From Pontitalea aquivivens (GTDB taxonomy: Bacteria; Pseudomonadota; Alphaproteobacteria; Rhodobacterales; Rhodobacteraceae), in contig NZ_JBKFEY010000015.1 of NCBI RefSeq assembly GCF_046507575.1, positions 6,438-70,437 on the forward strand: a DNA stretch of 64,000 nucleotides. The letters are read 5' to 3'. A model generated the notes under the pieces. It was not told the DNA's origin. It was given only the letters and a program-made list of their open reading frames with translations, and ran no database searches. A program made the position numbers and the translations under genes. The stretch's first letter is position 1. Each line of letters opens with the position of its first letter. Of this stretch, positions 42,201 through 49,534 are shown one piece after another.

Positions 42201-42411
42201 CCAACGGGTGACGGAAGCACTCATCCGCCTGGGGGAAACAGCCGAGCAGCCAGTGCTGCTCACAGGCGCTTTGCGGGTAGTGGCAGAAAGACTCGATTCT
42301 GCGTCTTTCGAGCTTCAACGCGAAATCGATCAGTCTCTGGATGCCCACGCAGAGCTGGAAAACGTGAACGCTTCGCGGCCTAGACGGGCCGCGTCTGGAC
42401 CAAGCGCATGA
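36211..42411 (+). CDS. Giant N6-adenine methyltransferase and SNF2-type helicase (strawberry-notch/DarB type)
   Basis: 2066 residues. The methyltransferase part has VLEPTIGNGALVAPF (SAM binding, about 288) and LANPPFDG (catalytic NPPF, about 355). A Pro/Ala/Glu-rich linker (about 510-600) leads to the helicase: GDLMGLGKGRE (about 708, unusual Walker A), LLDEAHKA (DEAH box, about 847) and RQIEGRVNRKGQ (motif VI, about 1251), in the style of strawberry-notch proteins. The last 700 residues are unassigned. P1 DarB, a similar fusion, protects incoming DNA from restriction; an anti-restriction role in transfer is therefore likely but inferred. Confidence 0.85.
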   Translation: MAYFIPHDDGRFVSAIVENKHIDGNQGHSLAVWTGPDEGKARTRIRSTLMRTRVNLAEVNAPDGGTVFLLPLRFANAPFWADFIDNPASKGIAADLYEADKLNAASERLNEASGIELRDPELIGRNRYGYSVYDRSFGRTAHKVGNHREIVPEWHRKDGHVYGDKHPEMFFRARSDYDLAENARSVFIQMANGDPLTEADVDRFASALTTPEFRVRPRELMEHVEAEVSRCIATGEIEGRAPLDALMATFPKARERTAATIINQQYSTPYPFGLAASQIFDNIAGKTVLEPTIGNGALVAPFAALGADVTGFEIDHGRFMRATRALGDNGAAIEHGDFLTAAQGLGQGAFDFVLANPPFDGMPASTDIPIAGTKFTTDRLHYAIAVEALQRLKVGGSAFFVLPTNFINPEVKEGTAKRFHNLMKLAFDQVEEAVADGRLYQGMGTTVPVQVYAAHGFRAELHPFAKLNDPEFMGAVRSLKTYSDLYDWADDCRARFGFEPLGLASLPVRHEPEAPEETTSAPEPSGPRTAPTEPASPADPSSGREPASTEPTRSNGAQRGASGRGRATRQAQPAPEAPAIPAAAPIVPEPPATVETAEPVLKDDPLPRWLTDSLASEENQAYRPFSQAGAATSVIPRSLSGAIYGALENLTAKLKREHGRDYDVDAYVADALRIPKEELLKGERLSPEQIDGVALSLDGMSEGRGVLIGDLMGLGKGREQGAIVESALADGDPIMFVTVKPSLFSDFLVRDLTDVSQRPTAERLESGEITVHLVNDNAILLDRNEKTIYRQKGGTKGEKSYAIPPDANVVASTYSQFQKADTGAQRLEAVKEWVQHHFDQGRKPRILLDEAHKAASPDSNTGMYFANLCRFVEEGGGSVIWSSATGIKTGQHIDLYYSALPDTGLGKAELLEIMAGGDSLSLQEALSHEMAASGSLFVRQLADQGIERDLPRLVDFDPDKITRVREKVDAATEILQDVIDFVPTIKELATRIAKDEFGGSIFRNGVDKLKLDTNSPVTNLHHFSGYLTLAAKGQFIEELVTDSLSRGEKQVFAIEHLGASILAWKMAQPGELRTDGNGGRYFDTAPNLGDVLKRYLHEAMKVKATNALGNQIIVDLSEELGGFIRGLSDQIDEADLTEMRVDGADMIHAALARMGLSSGELTGRTSSGGLGVLGEDNGRFYLYEFEKGGAKANLQVANKFNNGDLDALVLNKSASTGISLHAAKSVGDDLRRRCMIKMELQGDIVDERQIEGRVNRKGQVEGPRYVAPLTGFVSDDRLASLFNRKNRSLSASTNATRENSTNIDEVVDLLNPVGREVVFDYLTRNPQLAAGLDIDVGKDVTPDDSLTRKLLGRLIVRPLDEQMRVVGEIDVQYQMRSEFLDRRGLNPNKNTRRDWRGHVVDQDVLLAENRASGMGSKPVYMTTIEAPTVVAPLAYDQVVKAVKRGLSQAQLIGDLPELMSKAFDEHGTPKFNGRPWLKTVGLMDRSHFEAGDTRDVPKMVEELRQFYSRHNLSHTDAAKLKQEGDRAKLMTLRSAIMLSNLSASVEVGRAVFLNPALVPDLEETRLTNVVQMTEGGEGWIPGVVTSYSASGSYPLDPDYHTFTVAVPGEAEPIKVKLGNVARHLRAMDQYANNWQDVRFVVPVDEFLIRYAQQENLEAVQDWLVPHAENATLFSRAKPDGYRFDKNLPTVLTRRPEHEALFSALFDRTVAGEVMEQKTVLTGNMFRSMLLTRQKNGQSAGTKILFSDDKGIWHHGIEVGGGPQNEKMRRIRDKAQVTASSSATIKTADQLSQLFGLVMDQDVRQPFHREGQPRPPSPLDRADAIYGKIGGTTLGERLKVEGLPPIAEGIRAPACAFVGPDVFSEKLLEPRNNVYKGLNAHAGVNLKPYLPEDVNMRAVGAFSTPYEQLKNAVASSFKDLKRGDMYYFPLQGVASVIFDPKNAILQQEFPDLVERGSSKQAIYMDGKYFSAPTSMIGIAFPWSYDEDGQIRGEARGIHQRVTEALIRLGETAEQPVLLTGALRVVAERLDSASFELQREIDQSLDAHAELENVNASRPRRAASGPSA

Positions 42412-42416
42412 AAAGT

Positions 42417-42434
42417 CATGCCGAATTTAGATTG
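42417..42434. promoter_or_regulatory. Plasmid-wide operator-like motif, site 6 (half)
   Basis: CATGCCGAATTTAGATTG; on the minus strand CAATCTAAATTCGGCATG. Only the TTTAGATTG half is well kept. It lies 6 bp after the stop of the giant gene. Confidence 0.4.
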
Positions 42435-42556
42435 ACCGGAGAAAAAGATAATGCGTATAGATTTTGAGGGGATCACGGGGAATCGTGCTATAGCTAGTGC
42501 GAGACTCGCCGCGAGTCACAAGAGGTTAACGCGAGCAAGAGGCAAAGCCCAGCTGT

Positions 42557-42584
42557 AAAAAAGGAAACCCCGCGAGGCGCGGGG
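42557..42584 (-). terminator. Terminator-shaped stem reading on the minus strand
   Basis: CCCCGCG-AGG-CGCGGGG (42568-42584) followed on the minus strand by TTTCCTTTTTT. No minus-strand gene is known here, so it may end an antisense RNA to the leader of the gene at 42752. Confidence 0.5.
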
Positions 42585-42751
42585 CCATCGCGGGACAATC
42601 CGTAGGGTCGAACCAGTTACCAGCTGGATCAATCTGTCACCACCGACCCTATCGATTTCCCGAAAATTTGCAACTGAAAAATCGCTCTTGAGCGGACGGT
42701 TTTCTGTTGCCTGATGGCCTGCGGCCTCGCCTGTCTGCACAGGAGAGACCA

Positions 42752-43672
42752 ATGACGTATGCACTTGAGACACCGCAATTTAACTCGGGTATGCTGGCGC
42801 ATTACCTGACAACGGAACTTGGCCGCATGGGCAAAGCTGCGGGCCTCGCGCTTCTGCTTTTGGCGAAGGTTAACTGGCAGTCCGACGAGAGCTTTGGGCC
42901 GCGCGGAACCATCAACCATCTGACTGTCCGTAAGATGGCTGATGCACTCGGTTGCTCGCCCAGCACTGTCCACGACCATCTTGCGATCTTACGAGAGGCT
43001 GGAATCATCGGCAGTGAGCCGGTTTCAGATGCCAAGGGCGCGATCCGCTACTGCCGCCTGTGGTTCACTGGTTTTCTCAACTGGCTACAGGAGCGCTTTG
43101 AGGCGGGTGTAGCCCCATCCAAGCCTTCGGGTGGGGGGGGGTCCGAAAAACCGGAGAGAAATCATAATAACAAAACTCAAAAAATTATTGATCTTGATGA
43201 AGTGAAATCAGTGAAGTTTGGGCCGCTCGAAGACATGATCCGCAGGGCTGACCCAAAACTTGCAAGCGGTGACAGGGCGGATTGCCAGCTCGTCTTCGAT
43301 AAATTCCGATCCTACAACATGCGCAAAGGAACCACCCAGATCGGGGTTGCAGCTCTTATTGGCTTTGCCAAGCGCTTTACCGAGTTCCAGCGCCCCAAGG
43401 CTCCAAGCTATCAGCCCGCAGCTGCAAAGGTCACACGGGCTGCGCCCGTGGCTGCTGCGCCGAAGGATGAAGATCCGGCAAAAGCTGCGCTTCGGAAGCA
43501 CATGGACCCGTGCGTCTTCAAGGCATGGATCGAGCGGCTGACCTTTCGACGCACCGGGTCAATCCTTACGGTTGTCTCGTCTACCAGCTTCATCAAATCG
43601 CATGTTTCCCAACACTTTGCAGACGAGATCAGCCGTGCAGCCGGTCCAGCGGTTCAGGTGGAGTTCCGGTAG
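42752..43672 (+). CDS. Winged-helix protein with DnaA-N-like end, candidate replication protein
   Basis: 306 residues. A winged helix (VRKMADALGCSPSTVHDHLA, about 64-83) lies in the N-terminal half; a poly-Gly linker sits near 128-133; the last 55 residues (VFKAWIERLTFRRTGSILTV, then SFIKSHVSQHFADEI) resemble domain I of DnaA. No other plasmid initiator is visible in the window, so this is the best candidate for replication, but it could be a regulator. A run of nine G (43133-43141) encodes the linker and could cause frameshifts. The ATG at 42752 has CAGGAGAG upstream. Confidence 0.6.
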   Translation: MTYALETPQFNSGMLAHYLTTELGRMGKAAGLALLLLAKVNWQSDESFGPRGTINHLTVRKMADALGCSPSTVHDHLAILREAGIIGSEPVSDAKGAIRYCRLWFTGFLNWLQERFEAGVAPSKPSGGGGSEKPERNHNNKTQKIIDLDEVKSVKFGPLEDMIRRADPKLASGDRADCQLVFDKFRSYNMRKGTTQIGVAALIGFAKRFTEFQRPKAPSYQPAAAKVTRAAPVAAAPKDEDPAKAALRKHMDPCVFKAWIERLTFRRTGSILTVVSSTSFIKSHVSQHFADEISRAAGPAVQVEFR

Positions 43673-43681
43673 AGTTCCAGA

Positions 43682-43710
43682 TTGACCAATACTATCTAAA
43701 AACATATTGT
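43682..43710 (+). promoter_or_regulatory. Promoter with overlapping operator-like motif, site 7
   Basis: TTGACC at 43682-43687, 17 bp, TATTGT at 43705-43710. The motif CTATCTAAAAACATATTG (43692-43709) fills the spacer and the -10 box. It controls the second transfer block beginning at 43736. Confidence 0.65.
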
Positions 43711-43735
43711 TGTTTTACGGATAGGAGTGCTCTGC

Positions 43736-43909
43736 ATGAGTGAATTGGCAGAAAAACAGGTTGGTGCGGCCGTCCTCACGCTCGCCGGTAATGAACCGGA
43801 CGCCGAGGAAGTGGATGACGGATCGTTGATCCGCACCTGGATTTTCCATCAGCTCGTTGAGAGTGCGCCTACGGTTGAAGCTGTTCTTTCGGAAGGAGAT
43901 GAGCCGTGA
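43736..43909 (+). CDS. Small hypothetical protein, first gene of the second transfer block
   Basis: 57 residues, acidic, not recognised (LAEKQVGAAVLTLAGNEPDAEE). AGGAG ten bases upstream of the ATG. Its stop overlaps the next GTG start, so it is translated with the exported protein that follows. Confidence 0.6.
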   Translation: MSELAEKQVGAAVLTLAGNEPDAEEVDDGSLIRTWIFHQLVESAPTVEAVLSEGDEP

Positions 43910-44361
43910 AGCATCGAGCGTCTGCGTTTCTGGCGGTGATCGCCAGCATGGGAATGGTATCCGTCGCGAGCGCACAGACTGCGGGTGGCGGGTGCGTTGT
44001 TGAGCAGGCAGCGCAGGCAGCGCTTGAACGTCAGATCAAGAGCATCGAAGCCGCGCAAACGGATGTGGCCTCGTTCTTCCAGGGCGAGAGCAGCTGCATC
44101 AACTCGAACCTTCTGAACGTCATCGACTTTAGCCGCGCGATTCCAGACCTTTCCGGTTTGGTTGCGAACCTTGGTCAGGATGTGGTGAACAACCTTCTGA
44201 ACGACGCAGTTCAGAAAGCCTGCGATATTGCCAATGAGCAAATCGGGGATGTGACCAACAACCTGAATACGTCTCTGGTCGATTGGAACAGCGGACTGTC
44301 CGAGGAAATCCGGGGGATCATCTCGGACGGCCAGATACGGGTCGGCGGCGGCAATGGCTAA
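43906..44361 (+). CDS. Exported hypothetical protein of the transfer block
   Basis: 151 residues from a GTG. A signal peptide ends at SVASAQ (about 24). The mature part has three cysteines and many Asn/Gln/Leu residues (LLNDAVQKACDIANEQIGD), suggesting helical bundles in the periplasm. Overlaps the next gene by 8 bp. Not recognised. Confidence 0.65.
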   Translation: MKHRASAFLAVIASMGMVSVASAQTAGGGCVVEQAAQAALERQIKSIEAAQTDVASFFQGESSCINSNLLNVIDFSRAIPDLSGLVANLGQDVVNNLLNDAVQKACDIANEQIGDVTNNLNTSLVDWNSGLSEEIRGIISDGQIRVGGGNG

Positions 44362-45103
44362 GATCAAAGGGACAGCGCTTGTTCTGGCGTTGGCCGTCGC
44401 AACCACACCCGCATCCGCACAGCAGTTCGGCCAGGCGATGGGCGAGCTGCAAGTTGCGTTCCAGCAGTTGGTGTCTGGCTTGCGGATCAAGACGGCCCAG
44501 ACAGGTGCAAGCGGCAACCAGGTTGCGACGGCCGCGCTGAAAAGCGCCGAAGCCAACGCGACCGCAATCGCGCAGTTTGATGTGCGATCTGGCCTGAATG
44601 CTGCTGTCAGCGCTTTCTCGGTCGGCCGGGACCAGACCAACGCGGCTTGTGGCCCTGTCCAGATGCGCCAGCTGGCGCAGACGGCGGCGCAGCGCAATGC
44701 GCAGCTTGGGTCGGTCTTAGCCGAAGCCGATCAAGCGTTCATGGATAGCCATGGGGATGCCGGTATGGTTCAGGCCACGCTCAACCGCCGCCGCGCAGAA
44801 TTCTACTGCTCGCAGGAAGAGTTCGACGCGGGGCTTTGCGCGTCTCTTGCTGGCGTCGGCTACAACACTGGTCCGACAGCTGGCGACACCAACGCCTCGA
44901 TCTGGATGAATGGCGGTGCATCCGGCGCTGAAGAGGTGGCAACCGGCATCGACTACATCGACCGCGTTGCACCACTGCCGACCGTGGTTCCGAAGACCGG
45001 GGCCGCAAGTGCCATTTCCCGCCTGATCGCACAGCGCCAAGCAGCGGAGCGCAGCATGGCACGAGAGATCATCGGCGGGTCGATCATGGAGGGCCTGGAA
45101 TGA
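44354..45103 (+). CDS. Exported transfer protein, paralogue 1 of 3
   Basis: 249 residues. Signal peptide ends at PASAQ (about 23). It contains the family signature SGNQVATAALKSAEANATAI (about 53-72), a long helical region with cysteines, and a C-terminal helix. The next two genes carry the same signature. Periplasmic helical proteins just before DotA/TraY recall TraW/IcmX by position, though I cannot show homology. Overlaps the next gene by 4 bp. Confidence 0.65.
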   Translation: MAKIKGTALVLALAVATTPASAQQFGQAMGELQVAFQQLVSGLRIKTAQTGASGNQVATAALKSAEANATAIAQFDVRSGLNAAVSAFSVGRDQTNAACGPVQMRQLAQTAAQRNAQLGSVLAEADQAFMDSHGDAGMVQATLNRRRAEFYCSQEEFDAGLCASLAGVGYNTGPTAGDTNASIWMNGGASGAEEVATGIDYIDRVAPLPTVVPKTGAASAISRLIAQRQAAERSMAREIIGGSIMEGLE

Positions 45104-46080
45104 AGGGTATCCGTATCTGGGCTGTTTCGACGGCTCTGATGCTGTCGGGCGCGGGAAGCGCCATCGCGGCAACATGTGCTGGCGTCGAAATGCGCGTCAA
45201 CAATCGAACGACCGCCCTGGAGCGGTCGATTGTCGAGCTGATCCGCGGGCATCAGACGACGATGATCCAGACAGAGGCGGCGCAACGGGCGCAGATCCTT
45301 TCGGCCCTCGCGGTCGCGACCAAGCAGACGGCTGTGAGCGGGAACCAGGACGCAGCTGTGCGGCTGCGAGCCGAAGAGGCCAATGCGCAGGCGATTGTAG
45401 CGGCGCAGAACCGGCAAGCAGTGCTTGATGCACAGGAGCGTTATGGTGACGTAGGTTTCAACGCCTGCGCTGTGGTGGACCGTAGCCGGGCGGTGGCCGA
45501 CGCTCGTGCCAGCGAACAGGCACGGATGGATGCTATCCAGGCGCAGATCGTCAATCGCCCTTACGTCGCTCAGGATGGTCGAGCAACTGCGGATTGGTTT
45601 GCCCTCACCGAAGGAGGCGAGGGCACGTCAAGCTCGGTCATTTTCAACGGCGGAACGGATGCCGAAATCGCTCGCTATATCGACTGGCTGATGGGGCCAC
45701 CGCAGAGCGGGCAGGGCAATGCCGCTGGCGCAATCCAGGAAGTAGATCGCTTGCAGCGCGATGCGCAGCGGTCGGTGTCGCAGTATCTGCTGATGCGCTC
45801 GGCCGTCAGCAACGAAGAGGGGAGCGTTGACGCTGCGATTTCGGAGCTGTCGGGAACTTGGACAGGAACAGATGGCGGTGCGGAATGGGCGGCTCGCCTC
45901 GCCACTTCGCCACTTCGAGCGGTTCTTCTCGACATGAGCCGCGCCGAGGCCGCGAACCTCGTGGCCGAAATTCGTGCTCTTGAACATCAGCTCGATCTTG
46001 AGCTTGGGCTTGCGTCCTTCTCCCTGGCACGGGCGACCAGAATGGTTGAGGCAACGACAACAGCAGAGGTTCGACAATGA
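45100..46080 (+). CDS. Exported transfer protein, paralogue 2 of 3
   Basis: 326 residues. Signal peptide ends at GSAIAA (about 25). Family signature SGNQDAAVRLRAEEANAQAI (about 77-96), followed by QERYGDVGFNACAVVDRSRA, which is matched in paralogue 3 by ETYGDAGQPPDNCAVV. Contains a W-rich loop and long helices in the rest. Four-base overlaps on both sides. Confidence 0.65.
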   Translation: MKGIRIWAVSTALMLSGAGSAIAATCAGVEMRVNNRTTALERSIVELIRGHQTTMIQTEAAQRAQILSALAVATKQTAVSGNQDAAVRLRAEEANAQAIVAAQNRQAVLDAQERYGDVGFNACAVVDRSRAVADARASEQARMDAIQAQIVNRPYVAQDGRATADWFALTEGGEGTSSSVIFNGGTDAEIARYIDWLMGPPQSGQGNAAGAIQEVDRLQRDAQRSVSQYLLMRSAVSNEEGSVDAAISELSGTWTGTDGGAEWAARLATSPLRAVLLDMSRAEAANLVAEIRALEHQLDLELGLASFSLARATRMVEATTTAEVRQ

Positions 46081-47108
46081 AGACGCTGTTCCGCATTTCT
46101 CTGCTCGGATCATTCATCGCCTTTGGCGCCGCTCCTGCCTTTGCGGGCGGTGGCGCGGTGTGTTCGGTGTTCGATCCGACTTGGCAGAACCAGCATTCAT
46201 CCACCCAGACGGCCATACAGACGGCGGTCGATGGTTATTCGGCGGCTGTTGCTCGCGAAAATGCGCAAACAGCGCGTGATGTGACCTCGGCAATCCGGGT
46301 GCTTACCGCGCAGCGGGCTGTCACTGACAACCAGATCGCTACGACCGATCTGAAGGCGAACGAAGCCAATGCCGAGGCCGTCTCGGCCAATATGGCTCGG
46401 CTTGCCGTTGCGCGGGCCTATGAGACCTATGGCGATGCGGGACAGCCGCCCGACAACTGTGCGGTTGTAGCCCGGCTCTCCGACTTTTCGCAGTCGGTCA
46501 CTGTTGCCAGCGCAGCTGCACGGGACTTTGTGACGGATGAGGGGATTGATGTTCGTCCGGGTGGGACGCCGAATGTTGACGAGATCATCCGTCGCCGGAT
46601 TGCCGACGCGAATGAGGTCACGCTGAATGTGCGAGCATCGCTGCTTGATCCCAATGCGAGCGAGGAAGACGTTCAGGCATTCATCAACAACCTGACTGGC
46701 CTTCCTTTGCAGAAATTCGCGCTGGGCGAGGGCGGTGCCTCGGCCTCGGCAGGGGGCGCGGCACAGGCCACCCAAAATCTGTTCGCTGCGCGATTGGAAG
46801 CATTCCAGTCTCCGGCGCTGGTGTCCCTGGGGCATATCCGCTCCATCCGCGCTGGTGTCAGCGCAGGACCAGAGTCTTCCTCGGCCGATGTGCATGAGCA
46901 CCTTGAATGGATGCTCTCCCGCTATGGCGGCGGTCCCGAATATGAGCAATGGGCGGCATCGATGGTCACGAAGTCGGAGCCGGGCATCCTGAAAGAGATT
47001 GCCCGCATCCGTTCACTTGCGATGACGGTTCGTCAGCTGCGCGAGGAATCGACGGATCGTATGACCGTCATCGTCGGAACGCTCGTGGCAGGAGAATCCG
47101 CACAATGA
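46077..47108 (+). CDS. Exported transfer protein, paralogue 3 of 3
   Basis: 343 residues. Signal peptide ends at PAFAG (about 24). Family signature DNQIATTDLKANEANAEAV (about 84-102) and ETYGDAG, then FINNLTGLPLQ and a final helical part with WMLSRYGGG. With the two preceding genes it forms a tandem family that probably arose by duplication. Overlaps the next gene by 4 bp. Confidence 0.65.
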   Translation: MKTLFRISLLGSFIAFGAAPAFAGGGAVCSVFDPTWQNQHSSTQTAIQTAVDGYSAAVARENAQTARDVTSAIRVLTAQRAVTDNQIATTDLKANEANAEAVSANMARLAVARAYETYGDAGQPPDNCAVVARLSDFSQSVTVASAAARDFVTDEGIDVRPGGTPNVDEIIRRRIADANEVTLNVRASLLDPNASEEDVQAFINNLTGLPLQKFALGEGGASASAGGAAQATQNLFAARLEAFQSPALVSLGHIRSIRAGVSAGPESSSADVHEHLEWMLSRYGGGPEYEQWAASMVTKSEPGILKEIARIRSLAMTVRQLREESTDRMTVIVGTLVAGESAQ

Positions 47109-47437
47109 TGCTCGCACTGCCATCCCTTGCCCCCTTCGATGTAGACGCTGACGACATTGCCGATCAGCTGGCCCCGGCCAGCATGGTCGGCCAGTCCGAT
47201 GAAATCTTTGAGGGAGGGGTTGCTGGGTGGAAGCAGAACCCGGCTGTGCTGGGCGCTGGCTTGCAGGCGTTTGTGCGAGATCTGAAACCGATGGCCGATC
47301 AGACCCCGAAGATGCCGGGCGATCTGTTCTTGGAGCGGCTGCGCTCTCTGGGCGTCGATTCAACGGGGGTATCTATCACCCCTGACGCAATCCGGCAGGA
47401 CGCTTTGCTCGGAGACGGGGGGGATAATGGCCAGTGA
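47105..47437 (+). CDS. Hypothetical protein
   Basis: 110 residues from ATGATG after AGGAG, overlapping the previous stop. Acidic and soluble, without recognised motifs. Overlaps the next gene by 11 bp. Confidence 0.6.
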   Translation: MMLALPSLAPFDVDADDIADQLAPASMVGQSDEIFEGGVAGWKQNPAVLGAGLQAFVRDLKPMADQTPKMPGDLFLERLRSLGVDSTGVSITPDAIRQDALLGDGGDNGQ

Positions 47438-47960
47438 TCTCACAACCCTTGAAGCTATTGGCGAGGAAACGTCAGCGGTCGTTGGGAAGGGTGCCCAAGC
47501 GATCCTTGCAGAAATATCGTTTTCCAACGTCCTGCGAGAGCTGGACCTGCTTCCGAGCCATGGGTGGCGTCATCTGGTGTTGAACCTCGTGACCGAGAAT
47601 GGCGCGGATCGCATCGATACGGGAGCGCGGTGGATCTATGCGGAGCGCCTGACCGGCAGCATCGCTGGGGCTGATCCGCAGGAGTTGATCCTCATCGCCT
47701 ACGGTATTTACCAAAAGCGAGGCGATGATGCTGGCGGCGAGCTTGGTGTTATGCCGATCATCGACGGATGCGCTGCTCTCGAAGGCGGGAGCATCAATCT
47801 CTTGAAGGCCGTCCGCTTTGCCAACGGCAACGTGGCCTCGCCAATCGCGATGGAGAATTTCGAGTTCACGTCCAAGCTGCGCCATGCCCGGAGCCAGCTG
47901 GGGAACCCGGTTATCTATCGCAAGCACCGAAAGCAAAACGAGAAGGAGGCTGCGGCATGA
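47427..47960 (+). CDS. Hypothetical protein
   Basis: 177 residues, soluble, helical first half (ILAEISFSNVLRELDLLPSH). Not recognised. It overlaps the metalloprotease gene by 4 bp and so belongs to the same unit. Confidence 0.6.
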   Translation: MASDLTTLEAIGEETSAVVGKGAQAILAEISFSNVLRELDLLPSHGWRHLVLNLVTENGADRIDTGARWIYAERLTGSIAGADPQELILIAYGIYQKRGDDAGGELGVMPIIDGCAALEGGSINLLKAVRFANGNVASPIAMENFEFTSKLRHARSQLGNPVIYRKHRKQNEKEAAA

Positions 47961-49534
47961 GCATCAAGCGGTGGTTCGACCTCACGAACGAAGGCGCGAA
48001 GCTGGACCGAAAGATCAGCGAAACAGGATCGGCCTATCTTGAGCTGACCTTTTCCAATGCCGACGCGATGGAGGATCGCCTTGCGGCAGGCCGCATCGAG
48101 GCGGTCGCTCTCAATGGATGGGTCAAGCCGGAGGATGGTCTTTCCATTCGGCACTACGGCGAATTTCGTGACTTCACGGAGATTGCGCGTTCGCTGGCTG
48201 TGGTCTTTGACGACGATGCAGTCAGCAAAGCGATAGCGCCACGCGATGAGCTGCGCCAGGGTGAGGTCTTGGAAGGCGTGGATCGGCCAATCTACGTTGG
48301 GAAAGAGCATATCGACCAGTCGATGAAGCACTTGCCGGATGCCATCCGTGCGCGGGCGCTCGACATGATCGAGAAGGCCCGCGAACGCCAGATCAGTTTC
48401 AAGGGGGCGTCCCTTGGGGCCACGGGTGGCAAGCTCTGGGAGCTGGCCGAAAGGGTTTCCGCCAGCCTGTCGGACGGCATGTCCACGCATTTCGCGAAAA
48501 TTGCTGCCGTTCGTTACGACGATGAAACGATTGCCCAGATCGAGCGCCTGACGGGCATCGATACTGATGCCGCTCGGAACGATCTGGAAGACGTGTTGCG
48601 CCGGATCGATCTTGATGGATACCAGCTGCGCGAAGCGCGCAAGAATGCGCTGGCGCTGGGATATAGCCCCGAGACCGTCGAGGCCGTAGCAGCTGCCGAG
48701 TATATCCAAAGCCTGCCCGATGCGCGTGATTTGGTGCTGGATCTGGACAGGCCCCAGGCGGTGAGCGCTCCGCTGTCGGAAGGCTTCCGGCGCGAGGTTC
48801 ACGGGTTTCGCTTCGAGGTCTCTGCCGACACAACCACTCTGGCCGCTCGCGAGTATCAGGCGCGGCTCTCGTCCGCGATCAGCTTTGTCGCTGACACGTT
48901 TGGCATGGAGCCGTCCGAGGTTTTCCCGGCGAACACGCGCATCCGTGTGGTGCAGGGCATGGCAAACCAGAGTATGCGCGGTGCTCAATATTCGCAGACG
49001 CGAACCGGCAAAGATACCGCTGGCGATGAGTTTGTGGATCAGTCCAATGCTATCGTCTTCGCGCAATCAACGGTTGGCACAGCTCTGCACGAAATTGCGC
49101 ACGGTCTTTCACGCCGGTTGGGTGATGATCCGGTCAAGTATGACGAGATCATCCATGGATCGGGCCTCATGGAGGCCATGGATGGCACTCTTGCCGAAGG
49201 CAAGATGCGCGGCCTGCGCAGCCTGGATGACGAAAAGTATGTCGCCTACCTGCGCGACCCGGAAGAGGTATTTGCCCGACTGGTCGAGAACGCGCTGCGG
49301 ACGCGCTGCTTGGAAATGCACGGCAATCTTGACCGTCTAGGGGGTCACGCCGTGGCCGGGCATCATATCAACTACGCGCCGCTCGATGCCGATGTGATGG
49401 ACCGCACGATCCAGGTGGTTCGCAACTTTGGCGCAGCGCGGGGCGTCATGACAGAGCTTTCGGTGGAGCTACCGGACGAGGCTGTAGAGCAACAGCGTCA
49501 TGCTCCCGGCCGTATGAGCATGAGAGGGCGGTAG
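47957..49534 (+). CDS. Zincin-like metalloprotease-domain protein
   Basis: 525 residues. The zinc motif GTALHEIAHGLS (HEIAH, about 377) with an upstream IVFAQSTVG strand and a distal Glu-rich region is the zincin layout seen in large polyvalent plasmid and phage proteins. No signal peptide. The N-terminal half is helical and unassigned. GGAGG before the ATG at 47957. Ends directly before the DotA/TraY start. It may process or handle a transferred protein; that is inference. Confidence 0.7.
   Translation: MSIKRWFDLTNEGAKLDRKISETGSAYLELTFSNADAMEDRLAAGRIEAVALNGWVKPEDGLSIRHYGEFRDFTEIARSLAVVFDDDAVSKAIAPRDELRQGEVLEGVDRPIYVGKEHIDQSMKHLPDAIRARALDMIEKARERQISFKGASLGATGGKLWELAERVSASLSDGMSTHFAKIAAVRYDDETIAQIERLTGIDTDAARNDLEDVLRRIDLDGYQLREARKNALALGYSPETVEAVAAAEYIQSLPDARDLVLDLDRPQAVSAPLSEGFRREVHGFRFEVSADTTTLAAREYQARLSSAISFVADTFGMEPSEVFPANTRIRVVQGMANQSMRGAQYSQTRTGKDTAGDEFVDQSNAIVFAQSTVGTALHEIAHGLSRRLGDDPVKYDEIIHGSGLMEAMDGTLAEGKMRGLRSLDDEKYVAYLRDPEEVFARLVENALRTRCLEMHGNLDRLGGHAVAGHHINYAPLDADVMDRTIQVVRNFGAARGVMTELSVELPDEAVEQQRHAPGRMSMRGR

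Larger units (their letters stand above)
42412..42751. other. Structured noncoding region before the candidate replication gene
   Basis: 340 bp without a gene. It holds half an operator-like motif (42417-42434), a 6-bp hairpin GACTCG-CCG-CGAGTC (42503-42517), a terminator-shaped stem (42568-42584) and an inverted pair TAGGGTCG/CGACCCTA (42603-42610 and 42644-42651). The last 90 bp contain no clear repeats. It could be the leader of the gene at 42752 or an origin. Confidence 0.5.

Noticed and set aside
43133..43141. G9 run as a phase-variation switch
   Set aside because: It encodes a flexible Gly linker, and similar G8 runs occur elsewhere (39771, 59183); no evidence of switching.
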